Assembly: GCF_006438785.1 (NCBI RefSeq)
Contig: NZ_RCZB01000002.1
Span: 248,001 to 312,000, forward strand
Length of the DNA stretch: 64,000 nucleotides
Source: Rhodanobacter glycinis
Lineage (GTDB): Bacteria > Pseudomonadota > Gammaproteobacteria > Xanthomonadales > Rhodanobacteraceae
Direction of reading: 5' to 3'
Every line of letters begins with the position of its first letter. Position 1 is the first letter of the stretch. The notes beneath the pieces were generated by a model. The model was not told the origin of the DNA, made no database searches, and saw only the letters and a program-made list of their open reading frames with translations. Shown piece by piece: positions 50,916 to 60,867 of this stretch. The position numbers and the translations under genes were made by a program.

Positions 50916-51734
50916 ATGTCCCGCCCAAGCCGTTCGATCGCCTTCGTCCTGGCCCTGCTCGCGGTCGTGCCGCAGGCCGGGGCATGGGGGCCGCTTGGCC
51001 ACAGCGTGGTGGCCGAACTGGCACAGCGTCACCTGAGCCCGGCGGCCGAGGTCGAGGTCGAGCGCCTGCTGGCGCCGGAACACACCAGGTCGCTGGCCGA
51101 CATCGCCAACTGGCCCGATCAGATCCAGGACGATCCGGCGCGTGCCGCCCTGTGGAAGCAGACCCGCGGCCAGCACTACATCAATTTTCGTGGTGGCAGC
51201 CATTGCGATTACGAGCCGCCGCGCGATTGTCGCGATGGTCGCTGCGTGGTGGCGGCACTGCAGTACTACGTGGGTGTGCTGGGCGATCGCAGCCAGCCCG
51301 ATGGTGCACGTCGCGAGGCGCTGAAATTCGTGGTGCATTTTGTCGGCGACATCCATCAGCCGTTGCACGCCGGCGATCGCGACGACAAGGGCGGCAACAC
51401 GTATCAGGTGCAGTTCGACGGCAAGGGCAGCAACCTGCACAAGGTGTGGGACTCGGGCATGTTGTACAGCCGCGGGCTCGACTGGCAGGCCTATGCGCAA
51501 CAGCTCGACTCGGCGGTTCCGGTGGCGGTGCCCCTGCCGATCGCGCCGCTGGACAATCCTTACGCGCAATGGGCGGAAGAGTCCTGCCGGATCACCGCGC
51601 AAGCCGGGTTCTATCCGGATGGCCACGCGATCGACCCGGCGTACGTCAAGGCGCAGTTGCCACAGGCCGAGCTGCGCTTGCGCCAGGCCGGCCGGCGCCT
51701 GGCCGATGTACTCAACCTGGCGTTGATGCGCTGA
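50916..51734 (+). CDS. S1/P1-family nuclease
   Basis: ATG 50916 follows GGAAG; the protein has 272 residues. The signal peptide ends so that W24 becomes the first residue, which is required because the N-terminal Trp amino group binds zinc. Zinc ligands are visible in AWGPLGHSVVAELAQRHL, IANWPDQI, HYINF, VVHFVGDIHQPLHAGDRDDKGGNTYQV and NLHKVWDSGML. The family cleaves single-stranded nucleic acids and 3'-phosphates of nucleotides outside the cell membrane, with three zinc ions. The role here is probably nutrient or DNA scavenging. It lies upstream of pyk without obvious coupling (117 nt). Confidence 0.93.
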   Translation: MSRPSRSIAFVLALLAVVPQAGAWGPLGHSVVAELAQRHLSPAAEVEVERLLAPEHTRSLADIANWPDQIQDDPARAALWKQTRGQHYINFRGGSHCDYEPPRDCRDGRCVVAALQYYVGVLGDRSQPDGARREALKFVVHFVGDIHQPLHAGDRDDKGGNTYQVQFDGKGSNLHKVWDSGMLYSRGLDWQAYAQQLDSAVPVAVPLPIAPLDNPYAQWAEESCRITAQAGFYPDGHAIDPAYVKAQLPQAELRLRQAGRRLADVLNLALMR

Positions 51735-51851
51735 CTTGCGGCGGCATCCAGCGGATGAATCCGTGCGCTGGGTCGAATCCGGGCATCCAGACGTCCATTG
51801 CATACGTTTGCAGCGCTGGCGCCGAGGCCTACATCTGCTAGCCTCGACTGC

Positions 51852-53321
51852 ATGACCGATACCACTCTGCGCCGCACCAAGATTGTCGCCACGCTCGGCC
51901 CCGCCACCGACGCGCCGGGCATGCTCGAAAAACTCATCGCCGAAGGCGTCGACGTGGTTCGGTTGAACCTGTCGCATGGCGTTCCCGACGACCATCGCGC
52001 ACGGGCGAATGCCGTGCGTGCCGCCGCGGCGGCAGCCGGGCGCGAAGTCGGCGTGCTGGCCGATCTGCAGGGCCCGAAGATCCGCATCGAGACATTTGCG
52101 AACGGGCCGGTGGAACTGGTTGACGGCGCATTGTTCGTGCTCGATTGCCGCCCCGATGCCCCACCGGGCGACGTCACCCGCGTCGGCGTCAGCTATTACG
52201 GCCTGCCGCAGGACGTGCATGCGGGCGATGTGCTGTTGCTGGATGACGGCCTGGTCGCGTTGACCGTACTGGACGTGGTCGGCGTCGAGGTGCGTTGCCA
52301 GGTGCTGATCGGCGGCAAGCTATCCAACCGCAAGGGGCTGAACCGGCAAGGCGGCGGGCTTTCGGTGACGGCGCTGTCGGACAAGGACAAGGCCGATATC
52401 AAGCTGGCCGCCGAAATCGGCGCGGATTTCCTGGCGGTGTCGTTCGTGCGTTCGGCCGAGGACATGCACCAGGCCCGCCGCCTGCTGCACGAGGCCGGCG
52501 GCAACGCCGCGCTGGTGGCCAAGATCGAGCGCGCCGACGCGATCCCGGTGCTGGGCGAGATCATCGACGCGTCCGACGTGGTGATGGTGGCGCGCGGCGA
52601 CTTGGGCGTGGAGATCGGCGATGCCGAACTGCCCGGCCTGCAGAAGAAGATCATCCGCGAGTCGGTGCAGCGCAACCGTGCGGTGATCACCGCCACGCAG
52701 ATGCTGCAGTCGATGGTGCGCTCGCCGATCCCGACCCGCGCCGAGGTGCTCGATGTGGCCAACGCCGTCATCGACGGCACCGACGCGGTGATGCTGTCGG
52801 AGGAAACCGCCGCCGGTGCGCATCCGGACAAGGCGGTGGCGGCGATGCGCCGGATATGCCTCGGCGCCGAGCGCCAGTTCGAGCCGAAGGAGGATCTTGC
52901 CGCGGGCGGCCATCGGCTGGACCGCACCGACCAGGCGATCGCGCTGGCGGCGATGCTGCTGGCCGGCGAACTCGGTGTTCGCGCGATCGTGGCGCTGACC
53001 GAATCCGGCGCCACTGCGCAATGGCTGTCGCGCTATCGCACCGCCATACCGATCTACGCGCTGTCGCCTCTGGCCGATGCCCGCCGGCGCATGCTGCTGC
53101 TGCGCGATGTGCGGCCGGTGGCGTTTTCGCACGAGGGTCTGAGTTCGGCAGCCACGACCCGCGCCGCGGTGCAGCAGCTGTTTGCGCAAGGTCGTTTGAG
53201 CGAAGGCGACCGCGTGGTGCTCACCCACGGCGATCACGTGGGCCAAGGCGGCGGCACCAATACGTTGAAGCTGCTCTCGGTGGGTGCCGACGGCATGGTG
53301 GAGAGCCTGCGCAACCTTTGA
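51852..53321 (+). CDS. pyk: Pyruvate kinase
   Basis: The 489-residue enzyme starts MTDTTLRRTKIVATLGPATDAPGMLEKLIAEGVDVVRLNLSHGVPDDH. Further family motifs: LADLQGPKIRIETF, VAKIERADAIPVLGEII, VMVARGDLGVEIGDAELPGLQKKII, AVITATQMLQSM (active-site Lys in AKIERA), and DAVMLSEETAAG. The C-terminal domain is complete. It forms pyruvate and ATP from phosphoenolpyruvate. The local series gap, pyk, fba, tkt, gph and pgk collects glycolysis and pentose-phosphate genes, but they are on both strands, so it is not one operon. Confidence 0.97.
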   Translation: MTDTTLRRTKIVATLGPATDAPGMLEKLIAEGVDVVRLNLSHGVPDDHRARANAVRAAAAAAGREVGVLADLQGPKIRIETFANGPVELVDGALFVLDCRPDAPPGDVTRVGVSYYGLPQDVHAGDVLLLDDGLVALTVLDVVGVEVRCQVLIGGKLSNRKGLNRQGGGLSVTALSDKDKADIKLAAEIGADFLAVSFVRSAEDMHQARRLLHEAGGNAALVAKIERADAIPVLGEIIDASDVVMVARGDLGVEIGDAELPGLQKKIIRESVQRNRAVITATQMLQSMVRSPIPTRAEVLDVANAVIDGTDAVMLSEETAAGAHPDKAVAAMRRICLGAERQFEPKEDLAAGGHRLDRTDQAIALAAMLLAGELGVRAIVALTESGATAQWLSRYRTAIPIYALSPLADARRRMLLLRDVRPVAFSHEGLSSAATTRAAVQQLFAQGRLSEGDRVVLTHGDHVGQGGGTNTLKLLSVGADGMVESLRNL

Positions 53322-53418
53322 TGCTGACGCGCGGCTGTCCGCCGGGTACGCGTGAAGTGCTGCGCGAACGAAGGGCGGCTACACTCTGGACAGGTGCCAT
53401 CCGGCCCAGGAGATCATC

Positions 53419-53859
53419 ATGAAATCCATCTTTCGCCCGCTTCGCCAGGGTCTGCTGCTGGCATTCTCGCTGGCTCTTGTGGCGCCAGCATTTGCGCAGT
53501 CACGCATGGTCGATCAGCAGGATCTCTACCGTTCCTGGATCCTGCTCAATACCAAGGTACAGATGGATGCGCCCAACAGTGGACTGAACCTAGACAAGCC
53601 CGGTTGCGCGGCGGTGACCTACACCGTCGGCTCCGATGGTGTGCCGATGGATGTGCAGGTGGTCAAGGTGGTGCCCAAGAGCGACCTGGGCCCGGTGGCG
53701 CGCAGCGCGGTGTCCAATTTTCGTTACGGCCCATCGCTGAGCAACCGCATCGGTGAACCGGTGGCGACCTACTACATCGTGCCGTTCAACGCGCCCAAGG
53801 ACCCGGCGCAGCGCCAGCAGCTGATGGCTGCCTGCAAATTGCCCGGCTACGGCGCCTGA
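53419..53859 (+). CDS. Exported protein with TonB C-terminal-like domain
   Basis: The 146-residue protein follows AGGAGATCATC. A signal peptide (FRPLRQGLLLAFSLALVAPAFA) precedes a domain resembling the TonB C-terminus: GCAAVTYTVGSDGVPMDVQVVKVVPKSDLGPVARSAVSNFRYGPSLSNRIGEPVATYYIVPFN (TV...G.v...V...P...lg..A..av..wrf.P). There is no membrane anchor or proline-rich linker, so it is not TonB itself. Proteins of this kind are frequent in Xanthomonadales; their role is unknown. It lies between pyk and fba. Confidence 0.75.
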   Translation: MKSIFRPLRQGLLLAFSLALVAPAFAQSRMVDQQDLYRSWILLNTKVQMDAPNSGLNLDKPGCAAVTYTVGSDGVPMDVQVVKVVPKSDLGPVARSAVSNFRYGPSLSNRIGEPVATYYIVPFNAPKDPAQRQQLMAACKLPGYGA

Positions 53860-53914
53860 GTCGACACCGACCCGGCGTGGCGCGAGCCTGAGCATCCGGC
53901 TCGCCAATCTGGCC

Positions 53915-53920
53915 TATAAT
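53915..53920 (+). promoter_or_regulatory. Possible -10 box of fba
   Basis: A perfect TATAAT lies 84 nt upstream of fba. The expected -35 region has no clear TTGACA-like hexamer, so the promoter is only a candidate. Confidence 0.35.
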
Positions 53921-54004
53921 TGACGTTTTGAACCATGCCGCTTCGGTCTCGAGGCGGCTTCAACCTTGTGCTGGCGGGCCATGCCCCCGCACCACGGAGT
54001 CGTC

Positions 54005-55009
54005 ATGAGTATTGAAGATCTCGAAAGCATCGCCCTGGCGATGGTTGCGCCCGGCAAGGGCATCATCGCCATCGACGAGTCCACCAACACCATCAAGAAG
54101 CGCTTCGAGGCCGTCGGCATCGAGAATACCGAGGAAAACCGTCGCGCCTACCGCGAGCTGCTGCTCACCACGCCGGGCCTGAACGAGCACATCTCCGGTG
54201 CGATCCTTTATGACGAGACGATCCGTCAGTCGACCAAGGACGGCGTGCCGTTCACCCAGCTGATGAAGAAGCTCGGCATCATCCCCGGCATCAAGGTCGA
54301 CAAGGGCCCGCAGCCGCTGGCCGGCTTTCCCGGTGATGTGGTCACCGAAGGCCTCGATGGCCTGCGCGAGCGCCTGCAGGAATACGCCAGGCTCGGCGCG
54401 CAGTTCGCCAAGTGGCGCGCGGTGATCAACATCAGCGAAGACAACCCCAGCTCCACCGCGATCGAGGCGAACTGCCACGTGCTGGCGCGCTACGCCGCGC
54501 TGTGCCAGGAAGCGGGTCTGGTGCCGATGGTCGAGCCCGAAGTGATCATGGACGGCGACCACAGCATCGAGGTCAGCTACGAAGTGCATGAAGCCGTGCT
54601 GCGCAGCCTGTTCAACGCGCTGTACGAGCAGAACGTGATGCTGGAAGGCACCATCCTGAAGATCAGCATGGTGATCCCGGGCAAGGACTCGGACGAGCAG
54701 GTCGACGTCGAGGAAGTGGCCGAGGCCACCGTGCGTGTGCTCAAGACCACCGTGCCGGCCTCGCTGCCGGGCATCGTGTTCCTCTCCGGTGGCCAGACCG
54801 ATCTGCAGTCCACCGCACATCTGAACGCGATGAACCAGATCGGCCCGCACCCGTGGCCGCTGTCGTTCTCGTACGGTCGCGCCATGCAGCAGGCGGCGTT
54901 GAAGCTGTGGGCGAAGGACATGAAGGCGAACTACGCCGAAGCGCAGAAGACCGTGTACTCCCGCGCGCGCGACAACGGCCTGGCGGCACTGGGCCAATGG
55001 AACGGCTGA
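54005..55009 (+). CDS. fba: Fructose-bisphosphate aldolase, class I
   Basis: The 334-residue protein starts MSIEDLESIALAMVAPGKGIIAIDESTNTIKKRFEAVGIENTEENRRAYRELL, the class I (Schiff-base) aldolase type, with the lysine in GTILKISMVIPG and PGIVFLSGGQTDLQSTAHLNAMNQ. No metal-dependent class II motifs are found. It cleaves fructose 1,6-bisphosphate to the two triose phosphates. Class I aldolases are less usual than class II in Gammaproteobacteria but common in Xanthomonadales. It is followed by a strong bidirectional terminator. Confidence 0.95.
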   Translation: MSIEDLESIALAMVAPGKGIIAIDESTNTIKKRFEAVGIENTEENRRAYRELLLTTPGLNEHISGAILYDETIRQSTKDGVPFTQLMKKLGIIPGIKVDKGPQPLAGFPGDVVTEGLDGLRERLQEYARLGAQFAKWRAVINISEDNPSSTAIEANCHVLARYAALCQEAGLVPMVEPEVIMDGDHSIEVSYEVHEAVLRSLFNALYEQNVMLEGTILKISMVIPGKDSDEQVDVEEVAEATVRVLKTTVPASLPGIVFLSGGQTDLQSTAHLNAMNQIGPHPWPLSFSYGRAMQQAALKLWAKDMKANYAEAQKTVYSRARDNGLAALGQWNG

Positions 55010-55053
55010 TCGCAAGAGTGCGTCGATGACGACGCGAGCGATCAAGCAAAAAA

Positions 55054-55077
55054 GGGCGCCGGAAGGCGCCCTTTTTT
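55054..55077. terminator. Bidirectional terminator after fba
   Basis: GGGCGCC, loop GGAA, GGCGCCC, flanked by AAAAAA (55048-55053) and TTTTTT (55072-55077). It serves fba and the convergent beta-barrel gene. Confidence 0.9.
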
Positions 55078-55101
55078 GTGTTGCCATCGTCTGCTACGCG
55101 A

Positions 55102-55701
55102 TCAGAAGCGGTATTCCGCGCTGACCGAGACCATGTCGGTGCTCAGGTTCACGCGATCCTTCTTCGCGTCGTAGTAGTCGTAGTTCAGGCCGAGACTGAC
55201 GTTGTTGCTGAAGTCGTAACCCACGCCGGCGCCGGCGTACCAGCTGGTGTTATCCAGGCCCTTGCGGACCGGGTTGGCGTCGTTGCTCAGGCCGTGGCCT
55301 TTCCAGCCGTAGATACCGGTGCGTGCGCTGACGTACCAGTTCGGGCTGACGTTGAAATGGCCGTTCACGCCGGCAGTCCAGCCATGCAGCTGCGACTTGT
55401 TGTCCGCCACGACCGGCTGGCTGTTGAAGATGTTCTTGGCGTGGATGTTGCCCAGGTCGTTGTAACCCACCTCGGCACCCAGCGCGACGGACGGGTTCAG
55501 CGCCCAACGGTAGCCACCGTTGATGCCATAGCCGGTATCGTTGTCGTTGTAGGCACCGTGGTTGATCGAGGTCTGGCCCACATTGCCGTTGACGAACCAG
55601 CCGTCGTTGTGGGTCGGCGCGCTCTGCGCGAACACGGACGGAACGGCCAGCAGGCCGGCGGAAGTCAGGGCGAGGGCAAACAGGGTCTTTTTCATTTTCA
55701 T
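55102..55701 (-). CDS. Small outer-membrane beta-barrel protein (paralogue A)
   Basis: The 199-residue protein has a signal peptide (MKMKKTLFALALTSAGLLAVPSVFA) and an 8-strand barrel pattern ending in VSVSAEYRF with a terminal Phe for BAM recognition. Segments such as WFVNGNVGQTSINHG, GGYRWALNPSVALGAEVGYNDLGN, GWTAGVNGHFNVS and YAGAGVGYDFSNNVSLGLNYDYYDAKKD match the gene at 55908 along the whole length. The family is the general outer-membrane beta-barrel (OmpA N-terminal or Ail/OmpX-like). The function is unknown; it may be an adhesin, a porin or a stress protein. Confidence 0.85.
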   Translation of the reverse strand: MKMKKTLFALALTSAGLLAVPSVFAQSAPTHNDGWFVNGNVGQTSINHGAYNDNDTGYGINGGYRWALNPSVALGAEVGYNDLGNIHAKNIFNSQPVVADNKSQLHGWTAGVNGHFNVSPNWYVSARTGIYGWKGHGLSNDANPVRKGLDNTSWYAGAGVGYDFSNNVSLGLNYDYYDAKKDRVNLSTDMVSVSAEYRF

Positions 55702-55867
55702 GGGAAGCTTCTCCGGTTGTTGTCATGGCAGTCGGCCCAGAGGGGGAGTGGCCGCTGCTGAAAGCGCGCTGCCCAATCAGGCGGCGACACTTGAACACTT
55801 AGATGGGACGCCGGCCGGAAGATTCAATACCAATAAGTTCAGTATTAAGCCGACGTTAATCCGGAGC

Positions 55868-55895
55868 GGGATGACGCGGAAACCCGCGTCATCCC
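55868..55895. terminator. Strong hairpin after paralogue B
   Basis: GGGATGACGCGG, loop AAAC, CCGCGTCATCCC forms a perfect 12-bp stem, 13 nt beyond the stop of the gene at 55908. There is no T run, so a Rho-linked or 3'-end stabilising role is as likely as intrinsic termination. Confidence 0.55.
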
Positions 55896-55907
55896 GCCGT
55901 ATCCAGG

Positions 55908-56561
55908 TCAGAAGCGATATTCGGCCGTCAGTGATGCCGTGTCGGTGGACAGGCTGATGCCGTCCTTCTTGGCGTGGTAGTAGTCGTACGCCAGGCCAAC
56001 GCCGAAGTGATTGTTGATGTCGTAGCCCACGCCGGCACCGGCGTAGTAGTCGACCTTGTCGAGGTTATGCCGGTTGATGTCCTGGTTGGCATAGCCGTGA
56101 CCCTTCCAGCCATACACGCCGGCGCGTCCGCTGACATACAGACCCTGCCAGACATTGATCTTGCCATTCACGCCGGCGGTCCAGCCGCGCAAGGCATTGC
56201 GCTGATCCTTCAGGTTGACGTCATTGCTGTTGAATGCATTCTTCAGCTTGAAGTTGCCGAGATCGTTGTAGCCCGCGTCCACGCCGAGCCCGAGATCCTC
56301 ACCCACCTTCCAGCGGTAGCCACCGGTGACGGCATAGGTGGTTGGATGGTCGTTGTACGGTCCCTTGTTCACGTGGGCCTGACCCACGCGGCCATCGACA
56401 AACCAGTTGCCGCTGCCGATCGCCTGGCCCGGCTGGTAGTTGCCGGTAGTCGAGGCGGTGTTGTCGCTGGTGGTCGGAGCGGGTGTGGCGTCCTGCGCCA
56501 GGGCGGGCAGGGTGCACAGGGCGGTGGAGACGATGGCGAGAGCGATGAGCGTCTTTTTCAT
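55908..56561 (-). CDS. Small outer-membrane beta-barrel protein (paralogue B)
   Basis: The 217-residue protein follows GAGGAG. It has a signal peptide (MKKTLIALAIVSTALCTLPALA), a Thr/Ser/Ala-rich stretch (ATPAPTTSDNTASTTGNYQPGQ) and a barrel pattern matching paralogue A: WFVDGRVGQAHVNKG, GGYRWKVGEDLGLGVDAGYNDLGN, LRGWTAGVNGKINV, YVSGRAGVYGWKGHGYAN, YYAGAGVGYDINNHFGVGLAYDYYHAKKDG and a final LTAEYRF. The two genes lie 206 nt apart in the same direction, a local duplication. The linker after the signal peptide is not in paralogue A. The function is unknown. Confidence 0.85.
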   Translation of the reverse strand: MKKTLIALAIVSTALCTLPALAQDATPAPTTSDNTASTTGNYQPGQAIGSGNWFVDGRVGQAHVNKGPYNDHPTTYAVTGGYRWKVGEDLGLGVDAGYNDLGNFKLKNAFNSNDVNLKDQRNALRGWTAGVNGKINVWQGLYVSGRAGVYGWKGHGYANQDINRHNLDKVDYYAGAGVGYDINNHFGVGLAYDYYHAKKDGISLSTDTASLTAEYRF

Positions 56562-56789
56562 GGGGAACTCCTCTTCTAATTGAACCGGGCCGTCGATCGT
56601 GGGGACGATGCATGCGGTCGGGCAGCGCCTGGGGATGGCTCTGCGGGGCGTATTACTAGCGGGGCGATGCTGAAGCTCGCTGAACCGGATGGGCTGGTGT
56701 TAAGCAGTTATTAATCCCGGCGCCGCGAGCGACAGCGGGCTGGCTTATCGGCGACAATGGGCGCTTTTGCACCCTCCGGAGACTGCCCG

Positions 56790-58799
56790 ATGACCACCCG
56801 CCGCGAACTTGCCAACGCCGTGCGCGCCCTCGCCATGGACGCCGTGGAGGCAGCCAAGTCCGGTCATCCGGGCATGCCGATGGGCATGGCCGACATCGCC
56901 GAGGTGCTGTGGAACGACTTCCTGCAGTTCAATCCGGCCAATCCCAAGTGGGCCAACCGCGATCGTTTCGTACTCTCCAACGGCCACGGATCGATGCTGC
57001 AGTACGCGCTGCTGCACCTGACCGGGTTCGACCTGCCGATGGATCAACTCAAGCACTTCCGCCAGCTGCACTCGAAGACCGCCGGCCATCCCGAAGCCAG
57101 CGAAACCCCAGGCGTGGAAACCACCACTGGTCCGCTCGGCCAGGGCCTGGCCAATGCGGTCGGCTTCGCGCTGGCGGAGAAGGTGCTGGCGGCACATTTC
57201 AACCGCGCCGGGCATGACATCGTCGATCACCATACCTACGTGTTCCTCGGCGACGGCTGCCTGATGGAAGGCATTTCGCACGAAGTCGCCTCGCTGGCCG
57301 GCACCTGGCAGCTCGGCAAGCTGGTGGCGATCTACGACGACAACGGCATCTCGATCGACGGCGAAGTGCACGGCTGGTTCACCGACAACACCCCGGCGCG
57401 CTTCGAGGCGTACGGCTGGAATGTGATCCGCGGTGTGGACGGCCATGACGCCGAGGCGGTGAAGAAGGCGATTGCCGCCGCTACCGCGCAGAGCGACAAA
57501 CCGACGCTGATCTGTGCCAAGACCATCATCGGTTTCGGTGCGCCACACAAGCAGGGCAAGGAAGAGAGCCACGGTGCGCCGCTGGGCAAGGAAGAGATCG
57601 CCGCAGCCCGCGCGCAGCTGGGCTGGAACCATGCACCGTTCGAGATTCCTGCCGAGATCTACGCCGCTTGGGATCATAAAAAGGCCGGTGCCGAACACGA
57701 GCAGGTCTGGAACGATGCATTCGCGAAATACGCTGCTGCGCATCCGGAACTGGCCAGCGAATTCAAGCGTCGCCTCGCCGGCGAACTGCCGGCCAACTGG
57801 GCCGCGAAGTCGCAGGCGTATATTGCGAAGCTGCAGGCCGAAGGTCCGGAAGTCGCCTCGCGCAAGGCTTCGCAGATGAGCCTGGATGCATTCGGCCCGC
57901 TGTTGCCGGAACTGATCGGCGGCTCGGCCGACCTGGCCGGTTCCAATTTGACCAAGTGGAAGGGCAGCCTTGATGCTGCCACCGGCAACAGTGCGGACGG
58001 CAAGGGCAACTACGTCTACTACGGCGTGCGCGAGTTCGGCATGACCGCGATCGCTAATGGTCTCGCGCTGCACGGTGGCTTCATTCCGTACGACGCCACC
58101 TTCCTGGTGTTCTCCGATTACGCACGCAACGCGGTGCGCATGAGCGCGCTGATCCCGGCGCACGCGATTCACGTCTACACCCACGATTCGATCGGCCTGG
58201 GCGAGGACGGCCCGACCCACCAGCCGGTCGAGCACATGGCCAGCCTGCGCTACATCCCGAACAACCAGCTGTGGCGTCCGTGCGATGCGGTGGAATCGGC
58301 CGCATCGTGGAAGGCGGCGATCGAGCGCAAGGGCGCGCCGTCGTGCCTGATCTTCTCGCGGCAGAACCTCAAGCATCAGCAGCGCAGCGAGCAGCAGGTC
58401 GCCGACATCATGCGCGGCGGCTACGTGTTGTCCGATCCGCTGGATACGAAGTTCCAGGCGATCCTGATTGCCACCGGCTCGGAAGTGGAGCTGGCGATGG
58501 AGGCGATGCGCGCGCTGGCGCAGCAGGGCGTGGCCGTGCGCGTAGTGTCGATGCCATGCACCGAGGTGTTCGATGCACAACCGCTGGAATACCGTGAAGG
58601 CGTGCTACCCGGTTGGTGCCGTGCTCGCGTGGCGGTGGAAGCCGCCACTGCCGACTTCTGGCGCAAATACGTGGGTCTGGACGGCGAAGTCGTCGGCATG
58701 ACGACGTTCGGTGCTTCGGCTCCGGCGCCGCAACTGTTCGAGCACTTCGGTTTCACCGTCGCCCACGTGGTCGACGCGGTGAAACGCGTTATCCGCTGA
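56790..58799 (+). CDS. tkt: Transketolase
   Basis: The 669-residue enzyme starts [80 protein letters not shown]. The TPP motif is [13 protein letters not shown], with the substrate histidine in KSGHPG and in GPLGQG. The pyrimidine domain includes [44 protein letters not shown]. It moves two-carbon units between sugar phosphates in the pentose phosphate pathway. CGGAGACTGCCC precedes the ATG. A terminator follows; the next gene converges. Confidence 0.97.
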   Translation: MTTRRELANAVRALAMDAVEAAKSGHPGMPMGMADIAEVLWNDFLQFNPANPKWANRDRFVLSNGHGSMLQYALLHLTGFDLPMDQLKHFRQLHSKTAGHPEASETPGVETTTGPLGQGLANAVGFALAEKVLAAHFNRAGHDIVDHHTYVFLGDGCLMEGISHEVASLAGTWQLGKLVAIYDDNGISIDGEVHGWFTDNTPARFEAYGWNVIRGVDGHDAEAVKKAIAAATAQSDKPTLICAKTIIGFGAPHKQGKEESHGAPLGKEEIAAARAQLGWNHAPFEIPAEIYAAWDHKKAGAEHEQVWNDAFAKYAAAHPELASEFKRRLAGELPANWAAKSQAYIAKLQAEGPEVASRKASQMSLDAFGPLLPELIGGSADLAGSNLTKWKGSLDAATGNSADGKGNYVYYGVREFGMTAIANGLALHGGFIPYDATFLVFSDYARNAVRMSALIPAHAIHVYTHDSIGLGEDGPTHQPVEHMASLRYIPNNQLWRPCDAVESAASWKAAIERKGAPSCLIFSRQNLKHQQRSEQQVADIMRGGYVLSDPLDTKFQAILIATGSEVELAMEAMRALAQQGVAVRVVSMPCTEVFDAQPLEYREGVLPGWCRARVAVEAATADFWRKYVGLDGEVVGMTTFGASAPAPQLFEHFGFTVAHVVDAVKRVIR

Positions 58800-58820
58800 G
58801 CATCCTCGACAGATAAAAAG

Positions 58821-58845
58821 GCCGCGGCCATGCCGCGGCTTTTTT
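58821..58845. terminator. Intrinsic terminator after tkt
   Basis: GCCGCGGC, loop CAT, GCCGCGGC and then six T (58840-58845), preceded by an A run. It can act for tkt and the convergent HAD gene. Confidence 0.88.
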
Positions 58846-58861
58846 ATGCGAGACATTGAAT

Positions 58862-59500
58862 TCAGGTGAGCAGCAATGTGGCCAATTCGTCCGGCGTCGC
58901 GGCGATGGCGTGGGCACCAGACAGCTCCAGTTCCGTGCGGCTGCCGAAGCCCCACAGCACTCCGAAACCGCGAACCTGATTGGCCACCGCGCCGTCGATG
59001 TCGAAGTGGCGATCGCCGATCATCACCGCATCGTCCGGTTTGCAATCGAAGTCAGCCAGTGCCTCGGCGATCATCGAGGCCTTCTCGCTGTGCGGGCTGT
59101 CAGGATGCGGGCCGTACAGGCGCAGGAATGCCTCGCCGAACGGCAGGTGGGCGATGATTGGCGCGGCGTGCCGGTGCGGCTTGCTGGTCACCACCGCCAG
59201 TTGGTGGCCGGCACCGAGCAGCTGTTCGATGAGCGCTTCGATGCCCGGATAGATCTCATGCTCGCGCCAGCCGTGCGTGTTGAAGCGCTCGTGGTAGTAC
59301 TCCACGGCGGCCTCGATTCGCGCGGCGTCGTGATCCAGCAGCGGCGCGAAGCTGTGCCGCAGCGGGGGGCCGATCCAGCCACGCAGTTCTTCATGCGCCG
59401 GCGCGGGAACATCCAGCCGTGCCAGCGCATGTTTCACGCACGCGGTGATGCCGTGCTCGGAATCGATCAGGGTACCGTCGAGGTCGAACAGGCAGAGCAT
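58862..59500 (-). CDS. HAD-family phosphatase (phosphoglycolate phosphatase-like)
   Basis: The 212-residue protein has HAD motifs: I FDLDGTLIDSEHG (nucleophile D6, acid D8), II VVTSKPHRHA, III lysine in HSEKASMIAEAL, IV VMIGDRHFDIDGA. A helical cap lies after motif I (ITACVKHALARLDVPAPAHEELRGWIGPPLRHSF), as in Gph/PpaX enzymes. It would remove phosphate from phosphoglycolate or similar small metabolites. ATG at 59500 overlaps the pgk stop by one base (TAATG), so it is translationally linked to pgk, an understandable pairing because damage products and side products of glycolysis need removal. Confidence 0.88.
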   Translation of the reverse strand: MLCLFDLDGTLIDSEHGITACVKHALARLDVPAPAHEELRGWIGPPLRHSFAPLLDHDAARIEAAVEYYHERFNTHGWREHEIYPGIEALIEQLLGAGHQLAVVTSKPHRHAAPIIAHLPFGEAFLRLYGPHPDSPHSEKASMIAEALADFDCKPDDAVMIGDRHFDIDGAVANQVRGFGVLWGFGSRTELELSGAHAIAATPDELATLLLT

Positions 59501-60681
59501 TACTTCGCGGCTCGTGCCTTCAGCGCGGTGACTGCCGGCAGTTCCTTGCCTTCGAGGAATTCAAGGAAGGCACCGCCGCCGGTGGAGATATACGACACCT
59601 TGTCGGCGATGCCGTACTTGTCGACCGCGGCCAGCGTGTCGCCGCCGCCGGCAATCGAGAACGCATTCGACTCGGCGATCGCATGAGCCAGCGTCTCGGT
59701 ACCCTTGCCGAACGCGTCGAACTCGAACACGCCGACGGGACCGTTCCACACTACCGTTCCGGCCTTGGCAATCAGTCCGGCATAGAGTTCGGCGGTGCGC
59801 GGTCCGATGTCGAGGATCATCTCGCCGTCGTTGACCTGGTCGACCGGTTTCACCGTCGCCGGAGCCTGCGCGGAGAACGCCGGCGCCACCACCACGTCGA
59901 CCGGCATCGGCACCGCGGCGCCGCGGCGCTTCGCATCGGCCAGTACCTTTTTCGCCGCGTCGATCAGGTCGGGCTCGTACAGCGAGTTGCCAACCGAGTG
60001 GCCCATCGCGGCGATGAAGGTGTTGGCGATGCCGCCGCCGACGATCAGCTGGTCGACCTTGCCGATCAGGTTGTCTAGCAGGGTCAGCTTGGTCGACACC
60101 TTGGAGCCGGCGACGATCGCCAGCAGCGGATGTGCCGGATGCTCCAGTGCCTTGCCCAGCGCGTCGAGTTCCGCGCACAGCAGCGGACCGGCCGCAGCGA
60201 TCGGGGCGAACTTGATCACGCCATGGGTCGAGGCTTGTGCGCGGTGCGCGGTGCCGAAAGCGTCCATCACGAAGATGTCGCACAGCGCGGCATACTTCTT
60301 TGCCAGCGTCTCGTCGTCCTTGCCTTCGCCGACATTCATCCGGCAATTTTCCAGCAACACCACTTCACCGGCAGCGACTTCGACACCGTCGAGATAGTCG
60401 GCCACCAACCGTACCGGCGTGCCGAGCTGCTCGCGCAGCCAGGCGGCGACCGGTGCCAGCGAGGACTCGGCGTCGAACTGGCCTTCCTTCGGTCGGCCCA
60501 GATGCGACAGCACCAGCACGCGTGCGCCGGCGTCGCGGGCGGCCCTGATCGTCGGCAGGGCGGCACCGAGACGCTGGGTCGAGGTGATCTGGCCGTGGTC
60601 GTCGATCGGCACGTTCAGGTCTTCGCGGATCAGCACGCGCTGATCGCGCAAATCGAGGTCACTCATGCGGATGACTGACAC
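59500..60681 (-). CDS. pgk: Phosphoglycerate kinase
   Basis: The 393-residue protein matches bacterial Pgk: [68 protein letters not shown], and the C-terminal nucleotide motif [43 protein letters not shown] 60681 was taken as the start because GGAG is 7-8 nt upstream; ATG 60666 is possible but lacks a site. It forms 3-phosphoglycerate and ATP. It is followed by the HAD phosphatase with overlap. The divergent neighbour is maiA, 186 nt away. Confidence 0.96.
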   Translation of the reverse strand: MSVIRMSDLDLRDQRVLIREDLNVPIDDHGQITSTQRLGAALPTIRAARDAGARVLVLSHLGRPKEGQFDAESSLAPVAAWLREQLGTPVRLVADYLDGVEVAAGEVVLLENCRMNVGEGKDDETLAKKYAALCDIFVMDAFGTAHRAQASTHGVIKFAPIAAAGPLLCAELDALGKALEHPAHPLLAIVAGSKVSTKLTLLDNLIGKVDQLIVGGGIANTFIAAMGHSVGNSLYEPDLIDAAKKVLADAKRRGAAVPMPVDVVVAPAFSAQAPATVKPVDQVNDGEMILDIGPRTAELYAGLIAKAGTVVWNGPVGVFEFDAFGKGTETLAHAIAESNAFSIAGGGDTLAAVDKYGIADKVSYISTGGGAFLEFLEGKELPAVTALKARAAK

Positions 60682-60867
60682 GGCGGAGCTCCGGTGTGGG
60701 GTTTGGGATCGGCCCGGTTGGGCGGCAACCGCCTATTGTCCGGCGCACCGGGTGCCGATGCAAACGCGATCCGGCTGCTCCTGCGCCGGAAGGCGGCATG
60801 CCAGCCACCAGTGTGCAGAGGTCACATTGTGGTAAAACTGCGCCTATCCGTGCAGGGGGAGTGGCTC

